64,000 nucleotides of DNA from Hydractinia symbiolongicarpus. Taxonomy: Eukaryota; Cnidaria; Hydrozoa; Anthoathecata; Hydractiniidae. Positions 13,701-24,671 of this stretch are shown one piece after another (position 1 is the stretch's first letter; the number at the start of each line of letters is the position of its first letter). Both the position numbers and the translations under genes were made by a program. The stretch covers positions 1,304,001 through 1,368,000 of the forward strand of contig NC_079889.1 in assembly GCF_029227915.1 (NCBI RefSeq), read 5' to 3'. The notes beneath the pieces are model-generated. The model saw only the letters and a list, made by a program, of their open reading frames with translations, was not told where the DNA came from and did not search any database.

Positions 13701-16700
13701 CTTTAGTATTTTGGGATTTAGTTAACAGTTATTGCGCAGCTAAGCACCATTTTGGGTGACAGACAGACGTATACAGGTATTATAATATAGAAATGTATTA
13801 GTTGCGATAACGTACAGCAATATCAGACTATCAGTAAAACAGGAAGCACATTAAAAAACAATATAAAACTAAGCCATTATGTAGACTACAATATATAGAT
13901 TGAGTTGGCACTTTTTGGGTTGTTTATGTTACGAACATCTTAGTTATCACCCGTAGCAACTGGTAGTATAACATAGAATATATATGAATGATAGACCAAA
14001 TTATAACGTCATCTCTTAAACCATGTAATTTTGTGGTTTTTAGGCCTTTTTATCAGATTACCTACCACAAAAACTCTGAAGTTATAATTTATAAGCTCTG
14101 TAGCACTTTGATACACATGTTTCTACTTTTACACCTTACATACCAAATTTCATGCATTTTTGAGAGGGTGGGTTATACCATTTTTTAAAATTTGATGATC
14201 TGATATAAAACAACCCTTTTACTTCCATTTTATTTGTGCATAGTCCGTCAAAATAAATATGTCAACTGAAACATTGCCAAAAAAAAGCCACATGCCACAC
14301 AAAATCTCTCAGATAATTCCTGAGAAACTTCCAAAATTTCTAGGCCTTCACAATTTTATTAATTTTTATTTGGCCTAAGATATGGATTTTTTTTGTTGCT
14401 CATGCGAAGCAAATGAATTTTTAAATTATGATAAACAGAAAGAAACAATCTGCTTTTTTCATAAATTTAGTACACCAAAATACCTGAAGTATATGATGAT
14501 CACCATACCAAAACACAAAATGGTGACCTTTCAAAGGCTTTTCTGTATGTTCAATAATTTCTCCAAACCACCAGCCCATATGTTTGAACTTTCCTACTAC
14601 AATGTCACCAGTACTGAAAGTCTAAAATAAAAATTATAAAATAATTACTGAAATGTTAATCATGTTTATACAGATCTAAATGTTTGATAGAAGATTATTG
14701 TATGTGTCCACATTGTATATACTAAAAAAATTGTTAAGACAAGATTTCTTTTTTTAAACTTTTTTTCATCCAAATAAATAACCAAAGAAAAGTTCACACA
14801 AAATGTAACAAAATAAAGAAATTACCTTTTTCCTTTTAACAGATATTACTTTACGACATCCTTTTTCAATAATAAATTTGTAATTGTCTATATTTACATT
14901 GGGTTTTGTTCTCTTTCGTTTGTACATGGTGATTCTTTTAGCTCTATGCTTTTCATTCTTAAGATGTCCATCATTTTGTGGATGATCACACATATAGGTT
15001 TGAATAATCATGTCCGTCTTAATGTCTGCCTTTTTCTCTGGGTCTACAATTTGTTCATTTAAAGCTTCTTTCAGCATATTAGAAAATGAAATATGATTAC
15101 TGTCTAGCTTACTATCTTGAGAAAAGTCAAGGTCCTCATATGGTGTTGTATCCTCATCATTAGTCAGCACTTCAGTGACATTTCGAATTTCCTGCTGAAT
15201 TTCCATCATTTGAGGTAAGTTAACAATTGGAGCTTTTGGAGAAATGTCATGGGAAGGCTCAGTATCAGAAGTACACTTTGGAGCAGTTTTAAATTCCCTT
15301 TGGTTTCCACTATGTACTTCCTCTGCAAAATGTCTTATTCCTTCCTGCTCGTTTTTCCTAACATCAGTTTTTGTAACATTTAGATCGGTGGTCTAAAAAA
15401 TGAAGAACATGAAATCACATCTACTTAATGGCTTTTTTTGGAGGATCAAAGTTACCTACTAAACTTAATATTTTATATAATACCCAACTTTCGGACTTTG
15501 AATCAAAGATAACATGTTCATTTAAAACTAATACAAGGACAAAATGAATAGGCTACTGCTGATTACATTGCGTTTTAAAAAATTATTACTAGAAATTAGT
15601 TACAGCCGCCGTTCACAAAACTATGTTGCTTCAAGAATTCCTAACCAAATAAAAACAACTTAGGTAGGTTTTTTGGTGACCCTTTTATGTTAGGACCACC
15701 ATACCATTGTCCCCAATAAAAAATTAAATATGGTTTCAACTTTGTAAATCAATGGAAATTTAGAAACAGATGTAAAAACGCAATATGTTGCAGATGCAAG
15801 AAAACGTTTGATGAAATTTTTGTTACCATATTTCCTGTCTGATAGAAAGATGGTATATTCTGCTGAAGATGTGTTTTCTGGATATATGTTTCTTTTTCTT
15901 GTTCACAATCATCAACGGCTGAGGTAAGCATTGGATCGCACAAACTGTAAAAATAATTTTGTTCATCTGATGATTTAGCTTTCGGGGGGCTGGTGTTGAA
16001 GTCACCAGAGTGTCCATGCAAGGAATTATCAAAGAAATAACCATCCTTGATGTGTGTGTATCTCTTTTTGGATGATAAAACTGGTGAACCTTCTGGCAAA
16101 TGGTCAGATTCTTCATGGCTCTTCTTAGGCTCCACATGGAAATAGGATTTCTGCTTTACACTGGTAGAAAATAAATTTGGTATTATATTTTGTACATTTC
16201 CTTTGTTACGCAACAGAATCAGTGAAGATTGTGTTTTAGATTTTTTATCATCTTTGTCGCCAATGATAACTTCTTTTATGATGCTAGTAGAACAGCTGGC
16301 ATCATTATTTTCACATTTTAAAACCCCAAAATCACAAGTTCGTGGTACTATTAACTCTCTATCAGAATTATCAATGCAATGATGGTCTTCTGGTGATATA
16401 TTGGAAATCTCTAAGTTCTGTTTAAATGGACTAGAATGAACACATTCTTGAATCTGGTTTCTCAGATTATACATACAATCTTTATTGTTTTTCAACAAAT
16501 CAACTTTAGATTTACACCTTGTTTCATAGTTTTGCTTCCTCGAACATCTTTCCATTTTCAGTTTAAGCCGTAGGCTTCTTTTACCACTCGTGTTACTCAA
16601 CACTGCTTTGCAAACTTTTTTTGCATACTCTCTCTTACTCAGTGAGCCAGGCAGTTTTTTCTTAACAGAACTAACATTGATCCTCTTTAGGTGAGATTGC

Positions 16701-19095
16701 GGCTTTTTCTTCTTTTTTAAAGGATTGCTGTTTTGAGACTCTTTATTTTCTTTCTGTGATTTCGTAATTGCCTTTCTAGGTAATGCAATACTCTGAGACT
16801 TTGTTTTACACTTTGAATTATTAATTGACACAGAAATGAGATGTCTAGCTTTATAAACAGTTTCAAATAAACTTCCTCTTTCAATTCTACGTTTGTGTAC
16901 TTTTAAAAAGTGCCGGTTCACTGGTGGTATAATTGTTCTGTTGGAATTATGTGGCGATGTTGATAACCTGAAAGGAAATATGTATTTCTGTGGTAAAAAA
17001 TTCAAACCTATAAAGAGAAATTACCTGCTAACATTTTATAATAGTGTACGTACAGTTCAAATAGCAAAAGCTTGCACACAAACATAAATATAACATCATC
17101 AACAAAAGCATACATAGGTACAGATATCTTAACCAGATGAATCGCAGGAATATACATCGTCATTATCGCCATCAACAATCATGGATAACTGAAATACCCT
17201 AATACCCTACATAAATGAGGCTATTTTAACTGGATCAATCAAAGAAAAGTTAAAAAAAATATTGATTTCGTGAAAATTTTTAAATAATTACTATTTGTTT
17301 TTATAGAAAAATCTGAAATTTTGCTGCACCGAAATTCTTAACTTTTTTCCAAAACTTGTCTTCAATGTCTTTATAGTTAAAATATGGCAATAATTTTTTC
17401 AAGTTGAAATCTTGCAAAATTCTTTAGAATGCTTTTGTGGACTTCTTAGCATAAATGCTGTATGATGTAAAAATACTTACATCATAAATTTGGTTGACCA
17501 AGTTGTAACAACAACTTTGGAAAGTACAAAGGTTTGAAAGGAAAGAATCAGCCCCCAGCATTAAAAAGCACTAAAATAACTGAGCAGAAATAGGGCTAAT
17601 GCCAAGTAAAGGAAAGGAAGTTTTTGTATATATGTGATTGATTAAAAAATATGGAAGAATTCATGGAAAAGTGTTAAAAAGTTGAAGAAGTGGAAAGAAG
17701 GGCTGAGAGTAAATGCAGCAAAGTGTAAACTTTGACTTGTAGTTGGACAATGGTCTTGTGGAGTTTGCAGGCAAGTGGTTGGTAGTAACTCATTTAATTT
17801 TCAGGACAGACCTGTGCAGAAGAATTACAAATAACAGATCCTGAATCTCAATCCTTAAATTCGAAATATATATATGATCATATGAAAAATACAATCATAC
17901 AAAGCTTAAACAATGCCAAAACTTGTTCTAAAACCATCAAAGCATAATTGTTTGGAACTCAAAAAATATATTTTTATATTTGTTCTTAAGCAAAAACCTA
18001 ATCTTACGGAACTTAAACACTCCTGATTTATTCTCAAATCATCATCAAACCATAATCTTACGGAGCTTTAACAAAGCTGTATTTCGCTGTTAAAATTATC
18101 ACAGGTGATCGTATGGAACTCAAACAATGCTGTATTTTGTTCTAAAACTTCCCAAACACGATTGTGCGGAAATCAAACAAGGCTGTAATTTGTTTAACAT
18201 AAACTGAGTAAAAAAATTGAACTAAATTTTTGCAGATCATTTTTAGTATTTAATTTGAACTCAAAGTATTATTTGCATTTGCATTTATTATAAAATTAGT
18301 CTAGTCAAAACTTCTTGCAAGACAACTAAACAGTGTCTCATTTAATTTGCCATTTTCAAAAACAAAAGTTTAAATGATTATGCACAATAAAGTATGCTAA
18401 AAGTGATTTTGTAAAAGCTAAACCAAAAAAAAATGTTTTTATTTCTTCACCATTATTTTTTCCAAATAATGTTTCTTACTGAAATTTAACTTGACTTCTA
18501 AATTGCTTGAATTAAAAATAAAAAATATTTCATGCCATGCTGTTTTTTGTGATATATAATTTTTTTTCATTAGTTTTCCTTTAAGCTAAGAGTGATAATG
18601 ATAATGACAATGTCGTTTTTAATGAAGGGCAAAATCAGTGATCTAAAATTTTATGAAGCTATACATTTTTATTTTCTGATACTGTAAGGAGTTTTAACTT
18701 AGCTGAAATTTGTTTCAAAAAAGAACTAAAATCAAAAATGTGTTGTAAACACACAGTGTTGAATTTTTCCTTTTCATATTGCTTTAGTTTGCTGTTTTGC
18801 CAGATTACGGAGAAAAATAAACAAAACACTCCTCTGTGACCGTAAAAATCTAAAAAATGCGATGTCTTTAGAATCCCCAAAACGCCCCTATATTTACTTT
18901 TGCTCTTCTGCCTGAGTGAATCTTTTCACAACTCTTAACATCTTTACTGCAAAAAGATAATGTGTATAATACACACACATCAAAAAATGTATTAAAAATA
19001 AAAATCTGATTTCATCAAACAAATAATGTAAAAACAATGTAATATTACCTGTCACCACTTCTATTTTCATCTCTTTTTAATTTCTTAGTTTTCAT
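2335..19095 (-). CDS. DNMT3: DNMT3-type de novo DNA (cytosine-5) methyltransferase with two PWWP domains
   Basis: Seventeen coding exons on the minus strand, all with GT/AG borders and matching phases: 19049-19095 (ATG), 15827-16967, 14826-15392, 14484-14621, 12811-13051, 10496-11655, 8976-9128, 7992-8229, 5918-6091, 5768-5847, 5513-5625, 4833-5016, 4595-4756, 3863-4022, 3023-3333, 2596-2729, 2335-2503 (TGA). This gives 5,172 nt, about 1,723 residues, nearly twice vertebrate DNMT3A. Order: basic/disordered N-terminus (1-585, with a KKKKK run), PWWP1 plus helical tail (586-712), Ser-rich disordered exon (712-1098), PWWP2 plus tail (1099-1229), linker, ADD zinc module (about 1285-1410), methyltransferase (about 1425-1723) with [16 protein letters not shown] (catalytic Cys about 1505), ENVV and [11 protein letters not shown]. 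It sets new CpG methylation in the nucleus. The acceptor 9 nt before the ATG implies an untranslated 5' exon further upstream, not located. Confidence 0.9.
4833..6091 (-). other. DNMT3 ADD zinc-binding module exons
   Basis: Exons 5918-6091, 5768-5847, 5513-5625 and 4833-5016. Visible Cys pairs include [35 protein letters not shown] and CFMCSGK, the GATA-like plus PHD-like zinc finger array of DNMT3/ATRX. The segment [13 protein letters not shown] and the stretch after AYLYDDDG track DNMT3A closely. In the family this module reads unmethylated H3K4 and holds the catalytic domain in an inhibited state. Intron 5626-5767 is short; intron 6092-7991 (1.9 kb) shows nothing beyond AT-rich sequence. 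Confidence 0.9.
5395..5449. repeat. Perfect 55-bp palindrome in a DNMT3 intron
   Basis: Arms 5395-5421 and 5423-5449 are exact reverse complements around a single central base; the left arm includes CCAGCCTTATTTCC and the right arm GGAAATAAGGCTGG. It sits in the intron 5017-5512. No known element ends flank it. Confidence 0.9.
7992..9128 (-). other. DNMT3 PWWP2 exon block (canonical position)
   Basis: Exon 8976-9128 encodes [20 protein letters not shown] and [12 protein letters not shown], with all four cage positions (Phe, Trp, Trp, Asp) kept. Exon 7992-8229 continues with [10 protein letters not shown] and [12 protein letters not shown], the known DNMT3 post-PWWP helices (YRKAIYEVLQ ... 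IEWALGGFQP in DNMT3A). I chose the donor after GAG at 8976 because it restores family alignment without gaps. The next in-frame stretch (to 8892) is intronic and overlaps an interspersed repeat. Confidence 0.88.
8281..8935. repeat. Interspersed repeat, family also at 25345-25590
   Basis: The part 8690-8935 aligns in the same orientation with 25345-25590: both share CCTCAAAGTTTTA, TGCACT-TAATGGCTTCATTA and TTGACGTTGCG, and end in a string of CACAGACAC-like repeats before GTATTA. Read on the minus strand, that end resembles the 5' end of the mini-Helitron candidates in this window (T-rich start, AATAC, GTCTGT), so it may be a longer non-autonomous relative. Proximal portion 8281-8690 has several GACGTCA/GACATCA motifs. 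It lies in the intron 8230-8975. Confidence 0.55.
9444..10158. mobile_element. piggyBac-like MITE (TTAA-flanked, CCCT-ended inverted repeats)
   Basis: Left end TTAA-CCCTATTCGGTCCGGG begins at 9444; right end is its reverse complement, CCGGACCGAATAGGG-TTAA, ending 10158. The TTAA at both sides is the piggyBac target-site signature, and piggyBac termini characteristically start CCC. Total about 715 bp with no transposase ORF, so non-autonomous. A 23-base G run (9461-9483) and a C run with GC-rich palindromic GGCGGAATCCGCC near the right end extend the inverted ends. It lies in the DNMT3 intron 9129-10495. Confidence 0.75.
11805..11929 (+). mobile_element. Mini-Helitron-like element, copy 1
   Basis: About 125 bp. 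It starts TCTATATTATAATATCG after an A, continues GTCTGTCTGTCACGCAAAATGG, and ends with a hairpin (CCTGTGGATATTTCCACGGG) followed by TTAACGGCTAG. A TC start, a hairpin near the 3' end and a CTRR terminus are the Helitron signature. Other copies are at 41534-41675, 46126-46317 and 46318-46452. It lies in the DNMT3 intron 11656-12810. Confidence 0.55.
12811..14621 (-). other. DNMT3 PWWP1 exon block (extra PWWP domain)
   Basis: Exon 14484-14621 encodes [19 protein letters not shown] and [12 protein letters not shown]; exon 12811-13051 follows in phase 0 and encodes a helical tail ending [13 protein letters not shown]. The core matches PWWP (GD-V-GK-x-WW-x-G ... W-[FY]-GD). The residue matching DNMT3A cage Phe303 is Met, while the Trp306, Trp330 and Asp333 equivalents remain, so the methyl-lysine cage is probably altered. 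Exon lengths and phases (138 nt 0/0, then 241 nt 0/1) mirror the second block at 7992-9128. The phase-1 end joins exactly to the 2-nt start of exon 10496-11655, arguing that it belongs to the same gene. Confidence 0.85.
13728..13791 (-). mobile_element. Mini-Helitron-like element, 5' end only or end of a longer relative
   Basis: On the minus strand from 13791 it reads TCTATATTATAATACC, then GTCTGTCTGTCAC, AAAATGGT and GCTGCGCAATAAC, matching the first half of the other copies. The 3' hairpin is absent here. Sequence below 13728 may belong to a longer, diverged element. It lies in the DNMT3 intron 13052-14483. Confidence 0.45.
17635..17845 (+). mobile_element. LINE fragment (same family as 55105-56570)
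   Basis: The stretch with GAAGTGGAAAGAAGGGCTGAG, then TGTAGTTGGACAATGG, TTTGCAGGCAAG and GGTTGGTAGTAACTCA parallels 55755-55860 of the downstream LINE. It would encode the segment after the reverse transcriptase that leads to the VGSNS zinc-finger-like region. It is a short, frame-broken remnant. Confidence 0.6.
17890..18215. repeat. Degenerate tandem repeat, about 54-60 bp period
   Basis: About six diverged units, each with a core like ACGGAACTCAAACAATGCTG followed by a T-rich stretch and TTCTAAAAC; cores fall near 17893, 17946, 18004, 18058, 18112 and 18172. No protein frame is kept. Confidence 0.6.
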
Positions 19096-19104
19096 TTTTT
19101 ATAT

Positions 19105-20339
19105 CTAAACAAAGAAGAATTAGAATAAGTTCATTTAAGTTATCCCTAACTTAAAAAACTCTTTCTTGTTGCTGTGCTCATAGAAAGTTAGATAATGTTT
19201 ATGTAAGTTGAATCTCTGCACATTTATTACACCTATATTTATGTTTTACACTTTACTGTTTACTGGGACATCTCTGCTTTCTAAGCAGGAAATTAAACCA
19301 CTCAGCCACCAAGCACTTTCACCAAACTTTAGTGTTGTTTTTTTCTTTTTCGAAACATCCAATTTTTTGAAATCTCTTGAGCACAAAATTATTATAATTA
19401 AAACTTCCATTAATAAATGATTTTAGCAATGCTCAAACATGTGATACTTGCATGTTTCTTCATTTAACGAACTTATATTGAACTTGGTATCGATTTTTGG
19501 AGAAAAAGTTTTTAGGGAAATCTTTTCAGGAAAAAATTTGTTTTTCACAGCTTCACAAGGTTTTTATAATAATAATAAAAGCAATAATAATAAATATTAA
19601 AAGTAATTCAGAAAAACATATAGTTAGTGGATTGTTTTCACTGGGGGCTGTTGATAAACCATCATGAAGGTAGGACACAATCCTACATATTGGATTTGAT
19701 TGTTGTTTATACATTCACCTTTTTGATAAAATTGATAAAACAGCTCAGTTGCAAGTTGTTTTTAAGGTAAACAACACCTGATAAAGTATCATGCTTGTAT
19801 AAAAATTGGTAACTGCTGTGATATCTACTAAACAAGCCATTGCCTGCAGATCTCAGGACCAAAAAATTTAGAAAATGAATATCTTTTGTATGGCAATATA
19901 AAATTAATATATATATTAGGTTACTAAAACTACTACCTTATCAAAATCACAGCCAACAACAGAATCATACAAAAATGCTTTAAACCACTTCTTCTTGTGT
20001 GTTTCTTATCATGTTATTATCAGTGAGCAAGTCTGTGGGATCGTACAAGAGAGGAACCAGACCAGGAGCATTCATCTAGTGCCCATTGTATCTTTTCTAG
20101 GATACTTTAAGTTGGCGCACTATAAATCTCCACTATCTTGTAATCCGAATATGTTTTTTTTAATTTATATTAGCATAAAAAGTTGGCTAAGTCGGGAATG
20201 ATGATGAATGATGACTTGGATATGTATAGAACTTTTCATAACCTAAATTTGTGTTCTGTTTTGTTAAAAAAAATTCAGAAAATTTTAATTAAAAAAATTC
20301 AACAAGGCGGCCTTGGGTATATATACACAACCTAGATAT
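19105..20339. other. Non-coding stretch upstream of the DNMT3 ATG exon
   Basis: AT-rich. The 5' UTR exon and promoter of DNMT3 may lie here or further up, but I cannot place them. No conserved ORF seen. Confidence 0.4.
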
Positions 20340-21090
20340 TAGCACTAGTTCATCACTTTGCTGACCATACAAACTTGCTGCATTTTAATCCCTCATTGAA
20401 ATCCCTCGTCAAAAAAGTCAATCTTGATCTTAGATTCCTCTGGCACTGGCTCAGTGCTAACAAAATATCTCTTAGTGCTAGTAAAACGGAATATATACTC
20501 TTTAGACTCTTTAGATGGAAGTCCCAGATAAATTCAGTTGCAACTAAACTGAAAAAGCTTAATGTAATCATTGCAAAAATAAGACATTATGCGCCGATAA
20601 ATGTTCTTCTGTCAGTTTATAATGCTCTTTTCCACTCAAATCTAAAATATTGCTCCCAAGTCTTGGGTCAGTCCATAAGTTTACAAGTGAACTGAATCAC
20701 TGTCCTCCAAAATTGTGCTTTACGTCTTATGAATTTTGCCAACCATAGAACAAATACAAACCAATATTATAAAGATTTAGGCATCCTTAATACTGTGAAA
20801 CTGCAAAATGTATTATTTATTTATAATTTATTTCACAACAATCTACCTGTTCCTCTGATTGGTACCTTTTCAATTGACTTCTCTGACTCTTATAATACTT
20901 GTGCTAACAGCCTAGGTTATAAATTCGTGTGCTGTTCATACTTCTGCATTTGGTTTGAAATCCATTAGGCATCAAAGTGTCCTATCATGTTCTAGTTGTC
21001 AGAATGCCTTACCTGAAATACTTTTAGATCTCCCCTTGCACAGACTTGAATCTCTAATAAAGCATTCATTCATTCATTCATTCATTTATG
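20340..21090 (+). mobile_element. CR1-like LINE, 3' part, degraded
   Basis: Broken frames encode the end of a reverse transcriptase (FADHTNLLHFNPS where FADD is expected, then LSASKTEYILF) and the C-terminal segment typical of CR1/jockey-group LINEs (KLNVIIAKIRHYAPINVLLS, LKYCSQVLG). It ends in a CATT microsatellite at 21063-21087, a common LINE tail. The YADD-type box is mutated and frames shift several times. It is related to the minus-strand copy at 22490-24270. Confidence 0.75.
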
Positions 21091-21164
21091 ACATCTCGGA
21101 TCTTTCTCGGTTGTGGAGTGGATTGTTCCATAATGCGGCGTTGTGGAAAGTGGAGCTAATGCAA

Positions 21165-21450
21165 TTTTGACATTGGTTACTTGGTATGGTGGACTTACAG
21201 TAGAGCATTCACCTCCAGTGTGGAAGGTCTTACTTCAAACCCTGACCGAGACTATAGAAGTGTGAATCGATCCTTCTCCTTAACATTCAGCATGAGAATA
21301 GCATTGATATCCTAGGCAGTTGTCTAGTTGCGTAATTTTTGTGCATGCACACCTTTCGTAGCTCAAATGGGAGCTTTAAATGTACTGGAACCCCGTCACT
21401 GGACCCTCCTTAATTCCTATAGAAACTAACTGATTAAATAGTAGTAATGA
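21165..21450 (+). mobile_element. tRNA-like SINE candidate
   Basis: Begins with an A-box-like run (GGTATGGTGGACTTACAGTA, GAGCATTCACCTCC) and a B-box-like ACTTCAAACCCTG at about 21232-21244, spaced as in a tRNA-derived head. The body runs on to about 21450 with no ORF. Only weakly supported without a second copy in this window. Confidence 0.4.
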
Positions 21451-22489
21451 TAATAGTAATACACCCCTGTTTAAGTAAAATTTAAAATCAGTGAAAAATG
21501 GACAATTTTTCATATATATGTAATATGTGACTCATAAATATATATTTATGAGTGTTTAAATGCACACATATATAGATCTTCTTCCTACAGTACTCTGGTT
21601 TGTATTGCCCATAGTTAGTTCACCATTTACCTATGTGCCTTTTCTGGTCAGCAGCATATATTTTGGTCAGCAGTCTTGCTAGTATTTAAGCTGCAGTTGC
21701 CTCATGGTTTTCCTTTTCAGTTCTAGCAGTTTTTCTTCCTCCTCCCTCCCTGCTGCTATTATATATACCTCTATGTTTTCACATATTTTACGTTGTGAGC
21801 TATGCTATGTACATATATATTTTGTTCACGCTTATTAATATTATATAGAGATGTGTTATTACCTTGGCTTTGTTGTTGCTTATATTATATATGTGTTCTA
21901 CTTTCATTTCATGCTTGTATATATTTTCAGCTATTACTATATATAAATGTTTTGTAACTTTTGTCCTATCTACAGCAATAGAACTGTACTCTACAATGAT
22001 GAGTTTTTATGTGTGAGTTAAAATATGTAAATATAACGTCCAGGGTGTTTCCCTTTTATCTAGTAATCTATTATTTATATACATGTATCTATATAATACT
22101 TTATACAGTATATAATATATACTATACCCCTTGAATCCCATTTTCAGGTTTTTATGCTCTCCATAAAAATAGTATTGTTGCAACTTGTTCTAAACAATTA
22201 AAAAAGCACAAATAGGAACTTTAAACATTCTAAAATTGTCTTTATGGTCTATCCTTGAAACAATTGAAAGGGTTGTATCTAGCTAGCTAGCTATACCCTT
22301 TATTCATTAGTAAGAAAGTAAGAGTTTATTTGCTGAGAAACTAACTAAAAAAAATGTTCTATTGAAAAAGAAACTTTAGCTAGATAAATTGCTTAAAAAA
22401 AAATCTTATCTAAAAATTTTTTCTGTTTGCAGAAAGTAAAAAAGGGACTAAGATAGTTAGGAATATTTATTGAGGAGGGAATTTGTGCA
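21451..22489. other. AT-rich stretch with TAGC repeats
   Basis: Long runs of TATA-like sequence and a CTAGCTAGCTAGCTA tract near 22275. No coding signal. The same tetranucleotide tract recurs near 24350, 24735, 39480 and 40330. Confidence 0.5.
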
Positions 22490-24270
22490 GAGTGATTTGA
22501 TTTTAGATATTGATAGTGAAGAAAGGTCTTGTCTAGGGAAAAGAGATTGAAAAAAAGTTCCAGGCTAGTATACATTGATATAAAGTAGAATTGGTACCAA
22601 AAGAAAAAGTTTTAACAAGGAGGTTGTCTAAAAGTTTAATAGAAGATCCTCTGGTATTGTAAGTATCTGGGCGAAACGCTAAACTGAAAAGACTATTTAT
22701 ATTAGGTGGAGAGTTTTTGTTTAGGATTTGGTGAACTAGAGTTACATTACAGATTTTGGTGGTATCAGAAATATCAAGAAGGTTAAGTTGCTTTAGTAGA
22801 GGTTTAGAGGGTTGATGAAAGTCAGTGAAGGTGATGAGTCTGACCACTAAGTTTAAAGATTCGATTAGTATGGATGTTATGGGTTAGACACCAAACTTGG
22901 GAGAATTAAGAAGCGTGAGAAAAAAATAAAGAGTAGTATACAGAGAGAAGTATCTTTAAGGGAACATAGTGACGGAGTTTGCAAATTGCTCCATTACTTC
23001 TGGAAAGTTTGGTAGCTAAGTTTTTTATATGAAATGACCAATTTAAGTGAGAGTCAATAATAACACCAAGATACTTAACACAAGTGTAGTTTTTTGCCAT
23101 TTAGTTTTAGTCTAACATCATAGCTGATTGACTTATTGGGATGCCTGAAAAGAATAACCTCGGTTTTGGCAACGTTAAGTGCAATTTTATTTGCATTTTA
23201 CCAGTGGCATAGAAGTTTTAGATCAATATTTACCTTTTTCTTAATGGTTTTCAAACTGGGACTAGGGCATAATAGACTGGTGTCATCTGCAAGGTGAAAA
23301 ACATCACTATAGTAAATTCCGTTTAGGAGTGATCCCTGGGGCACCCCATGAAAAATTTCTTTCAAATAAAAACAAATGGTCTTAGGTTAGTAAGATAAGA
23401 TTTAAACCAGGAGTTTGCTAGTCCACGAATGCCATAGTGTTGCATTTTCCCCAATAGTATGTTGTGGTCAACGGTATCAAAGGCTTTTCGAAGGTCTATA
23501 AAAATTCCACAAGAAAAATTTCCATAGTCAAGTTGTTTTCTAATGTTTTCAATTAGACTGATTAAGCCATGGTTAGTTGATAAACTCTTACTTTCTAATG
23601 TTTTCAATTAGACTTATTAAGGCATGGTTAGTTGAGTGTTTATTTCTGAATCAAAATTGTTTATTAGTGATTATTTTGTTTATCAAGAAATGAGATGAGA
23701 AGTGAGTGAACAATTTTTTCGTAAATTTTATCAACATTAGAGAGCAGTCTATTAGTCTATAATTATCTAGTGGCGAGCGTTTTTTATAAACAGGAATGAC
23801 TTTAACTGTTTTAAGAAGGTCAGGATATGTGCCTGTTTGAAAAGAAATGTTGATTATTTTAGTTAATGCAGGTAAGATTTCGTTGACTACATTGACCAAT
23901 AGTTTAGATGGGATACTATTTAAGCCATTTGATTTACTGATGTTCAGGGTTTTTATTACTTTTACAATTTCTTCAGTGTCTGTTGGCCAGAAGAAAAAAG
24001 AATTAGGGTTGCTATTTTTAAGGTAGTTAGAAGAGTGCTTATTTGTAGGGGGTATTTTATTTCTTATTTTATCTGCAATATTTGTAAAATGTTTATTAAA
24101 ACTATTAGAAATGAGAAGGGGATCATTAATTTGTTGATCGTTAATCTTCAGAGATACGTTGTTGTTATTATTTTTGTTGTTTACTTTGTTTAAAATATTA
24201 TTCATCCCTTTCCAGATAATTTTGGTATTGTTTAAATTTATTTCAAAGTATCTTGTGAATGTTTTTTTTT
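22490..24270 (-). mobile_element. CR1-like LINE, reverse transcriptase region, degraded
   Basis: On the minus strand, fragments in order: a pre-RT segment (24205-23651, LNISKSNGLNSIPSKLL, VKVIPVYKKRSPLDNYR), RT core (23607-23362, [20 protein letters not shown]), a LADD box near 23300, and the C-terminal region (23100-22540, CVKYLGVIIDSHLNWSFHIK). Frameshifts and stops separate them, and a piece of about 50 bp near 23535-23625 is duplicated. It is the same family as 20340-21090 in opposite orientation. The element is dead. Confidence 0.85.
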
Positions 24271-24479
24271 ACTGTTATGAATTAACTCTATACCTAGCTA
24301 TACCTTAGCGAGGGGAAACTCAATAAAATATAAACCCGTAATAACTATTAGCTAGCTAGCTACATGGAAAGGGAAATTCAGAAAAAAGGGGGTGCTATTG
24401 GAATCTTGCTTTGACTTAACCAGTAACCTTTGCTTTCATATAAATAATGCTTATCAACATACCACACGTGTTTCCTAAT

Positions 24480-24671
24480 GTTATTATTTTGCGCGCATCG
24501 GTTCTACATGTGTTACATTTTGCTGCAGAATACGACCCCGTAACTCCCTCCCCCGTCTTATTAAGTAGTTATCTATATCCAGATACAAAATTAAGCCCGC
24601 CGGAGAGCAGGATTGCTTTTGCTTTTTCTTTCCCAGGCTTCCAAACCAAAACAAGGGAATATTAAAACAAA
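24480..24671 (+). promoter_or_regulatory. Probable promoter/5' UTR of the BMP receptor-like gene
   Basis: A local GC/CpG-richer patch (GCGCGCATCGG, GACCCCGTAAC, AAGCCCGCCGGAGAG) in otherwise AT-rich DNA, ending at the ATG at 24672. Position and base composition are the only evidence; no TATA box is assigned. Confidence 0.35.

Larger units (their letters stand above)
16968..19048 (-). other. First coding-side intron of DNMT3, repeat-bearing
   Basis: About 2.1 kb between the ATG exon and the long basic exon. It holds a LINE fragment (17635-17845) and a degenerate tandem array (17890-18215). The remainder is AT-rich with nothing I can name. Confidence 0.6.

Noticed and set aside
12811-17005. 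A separate PWWP gene upstream of DNMT3
   Set aside because: Every exon joins the next in phase, including the phase-1 end at 12811 with the 2-nt start at 11655. There is no terminal stop or new start between them, so one gene is simpler. Transcripts would settle it.
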